Positions 4,768 through 6,296 of a stretch of 6,296 nucleotides of DNA are shown here, one piece after another (position 1 is the first letter of the stretch; the number at the start of each line of letters is the position of its first letter). The position numbers were made by a program, and so were the translations under genes. Under the pieces are notes generated by a model. That model was not told the origin of the DNA. It made no database searches and was given only the letters and a program-made list of their open reading frames with translations. The DNA is from an uncultured Olsenella sp. (lineage in GTDB: Bacteria; Actinomycetota; Coriobacteriia; Coriobacteriales; Atopobiaceae): NCBI GenBank assembly GCA_900548775.1, contig URLM01000071.1:1-6296 (forward strand), read 5' to 3'.

Positions 4768-6296
4768 TGAAGAAGCTCGCCGAGGTCCTGAAGGACTGGG
4801 AGGCCGTCATCGGCCTCGAGGTCCACACCGAGCTCACCACGCTCGAGACCAAGATGTTCTGCAACTGCAAGAACACGCACGACGACCCGCCAAACACCAA
4901 CGTGTGCCCGGTGTGCCTGGGCATGCCGGGCGCGCTGCCGGTGCCCAACCGCGCCGCCATCCAGTCCATCGTGATGGCTGGCCTGGCCACAAACTGCCAG
5001 ATCATGCGCCACTCGATGTTCTACCGCAAGCACTACTTCTATCCCGACATGGCCAAGAACTTCCAGACCACGCAGGGGCCGGTGGCGTTCTGCATGCACG
5101 GGCACCTCGACCTCGAGGTTTCTGGCGAGGGCGCGTCCGAGCGCCCGGCCTGGGAGGACGTTGCCGGGGACGGCGAGACGCCCATCTCGCGCGAGAAGGA
5201 CGGCTCCTACGTGGCGCCAATCCGCATCCTGCGCATCCACATGGAGGAGGACGCCGCCAAGATGGTGCACGTGGGCGGCGAGGAGGGCCGCATCACCGCG
5301 GCAACCGAGAGCCTCATCGACTACAACCGCTGCGGCACGCCGCTGGTCGAGCTGGTCACCGAGCCCGACCTGCGCACGCCCGAGGAGGCCCGCCTCTTCA
5401 TGGAGAAGCTGCAGCAGACGTTCAAGACGCTCGGCATCTCCGACTGCTCGCTCGAGAACGGCTCCATGCGCTGCGACGGCAACATCAGCCTGCGCCGCCG
5501 CGGCGAGACGCGCCTGGGCACCAAGACCGAGATGAAGAACATCAACTCGTTCAAGAGCCTGCACGACGCTCTCGAGTACGAGATTTGCCGCCAGGCCGAG
5601 GTGCTCGAGGAGGGTGGCATCATCTACCAGGAGACGCGCCACTGGGAGCCCAGCCGTCGCCGCACCGTGGTGATGCGCGTGAAGGAGACGGCGGACGACT
5701 ATCGTCTGTTCCCCGACCCGGACCTGGCGCCCTTCGACCTCACCGATGACTTCATCGAGGAGGCGCGCGAGAAGATCCCGGAGCTTCCGGATGCCAAGCG
5801 CGACCGCTACATGCGCGACTACGGCCTCAAGCGCGCTGACGCCGCCCAGCTTGCGGGCGATCCTGCCGTCGCTGACTTCTTCGAGAAGGCGCTCGAGGGC
5901 GCGCCCAAGAAGGTTGTGGCAACCATCGCCAACGTGATGGTGAACCTTGCGCCGAGCTTCGACGCGCTTTCGCCCGCGCAGGTGCGGAGCATCTCCGGGC
6001 TTCTCGCCGAGGACGCCATCACGTTTGCGCAGGCACGCGAGGCGCTCGAGGCCGTCAACGGCACCGAGAAGGACCCGGAGCGCGTGGTGGACGAACGCGG
6101 CATGCGCCAGGTGACGGACACGGCGGCGCTCGAGCCCATCGTGGACGAGGTTCTCGCGCGCTGCACCGACCAGGTCCAGCAGTACCGCGACGGCAACAAG
6201 AAGGTCGTGGGCTACCTCGTGGGCCAGTGCATGAAGGCCGCCAAGGGCTCGGGCAACCCCAAGGCGTTCAACAAGATGCTCGCCGAGCGGCTGGAG
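4767..6296 (+). CDS. gatB: Asp/Glu-tRNA amidotransferase subunit B (3' end outside window)
   Basis: GatB binds the mischarged tRNA, phosphorylates its Glu/Asp side chain with ATP and completes amidation. The frame opens at GTG 4767, overlapping the gatA TAG by one base, with an AAGGGGGGTGAG ribosome site before it, and stays open for 510 codons. Hallmarks: VIGLEVHTEL (E18, H20 of the metal/ATP site), cysteine pairs C32/C34 and C47/C50 as in zinc-binding GatBs, FYRKHYFYPDMAKN, IHMEEDAAK (158-165), SLIDYNRCGTPLVELVTEPD, MRCDGNISLR and DYRLFPDPDL. The C-terminal tRNA-binding YqeY-like region begins near 360. GNPKAFNKML near the window edge resembles the normal end of GatB, so only a few residues should be missing. 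Odd points: an insertion of roughly 25 residues at about 119-150 compared with GatBs I know, and GP in place of the usual YD after the QTTQ motif. Confidence 0.97.
   Translation, partial: MKKLAEVLKDWEAVIGLEVHTELTTLETKMFCNCKNTHDDPPNTNVCPVCLGMPGALPVPNRAAIQSIVMAGLATNCQIMRHSMFYRKHYFYPDMAKNFQTTQGPVAFCMHGHLDLEVSGEGASERPAWEDVAGDGETPISREKDGSYVAPIRILRIHMEEDAAKMVHVGGEEGRITAATESLIDYNRCGTPLVELVTEPDLRTPEEARLFMEKLQQTFKTLGISDCSLENGSMRCDGNISLRRRGETRLGTKTEMKNINSFKSLHDALEYEICRQAEVLEEGGIIYQETRHWEPSRRRTVVMRVKETADDYRLFPDPDLAPFDLTDDFIEEAREKIPELPDAKRDRYMRDYGLKRADAAQLAGDPAVADFFEKALEGAPKKVVATIANVMVNLAPSFDALSPAQVRSISGLLAEDAITFAQAREALEAVNGTEKDPERVVDERGMRQVTDTAALEPIVDEVLARCTDQVQQYRDGNKKVVGYLVGQCMKAAKGSGNPKAFNKMLAERLE

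Noticed and set aside
4607..5749. A 380-codon plus-strand frame overlapping gatA and gatB
   Set aside because: It is an Arg/His/Pro-rich shadow in another frame; GatB hallmarks lie in the frame opened by GTG 4767.

Overview
The window is high-GC bacterial chromosome whose coding sequence strongly prefers G or C at third codon positions. The style of the proteins (a gatCAB operon with a long-insert GatB, a paired multidrug-type ABC exporter, an actinobacterial-looking AAA-ATPase tail) suggests an actinobacterium, most likely a coriobacterium such as the Olsenella/Atopobium/Collinsella group. That placement is inference from protein style; no marker gene proves it.

Layout. (1) Bases 1-2015, plus strand: the last 45 codons of one ABC exporter half-transporter, then 2 bp later a complete second half-transporter of 624 aa. 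Together they look like a heterodimeric ABC exporter operon. (2) Bases 2016-2947: a gene-poor island of about 930 bp between the two operons. It contains a minus-strand remnant of the C-terminal winged-helix end of an AAA-type ATPase, several strong hairpins (one overlapping a G-quadruplex motif), and a well-supported but unrecognised 38-aa membrane ORF on the minus strand with an ideal ribosome binding site. It also holds a composite repeat element: three 21-bp tandem units bracketed by alternating 9-bp half-sites. (3) Bases 2948-6296, plus strand: gatC, gatA and gatB, translationally coupled by one-base stop/start overlaps. GatB starts at GTG and runs off the window end after 510 codons, probably only a few residues short of complete.

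How the genes work together. GatC, GatA and GatB form the tRNA-dependent amidotransferase that converts Glu-tRNA(Gln) (and often Asp-tRNA(Asn)) to the correctly amidated tRNA: GatA releases ammonia from glutamine, GatB activates the mischarged tRNA, and GatC stabilises the complex. The ABC pair is a separate export unit with unknown substrate. The island carries the unusual content: the small membrane protein and the repeat element are the two things most worth following up. I do not see a complete new multi-gene system in this window.
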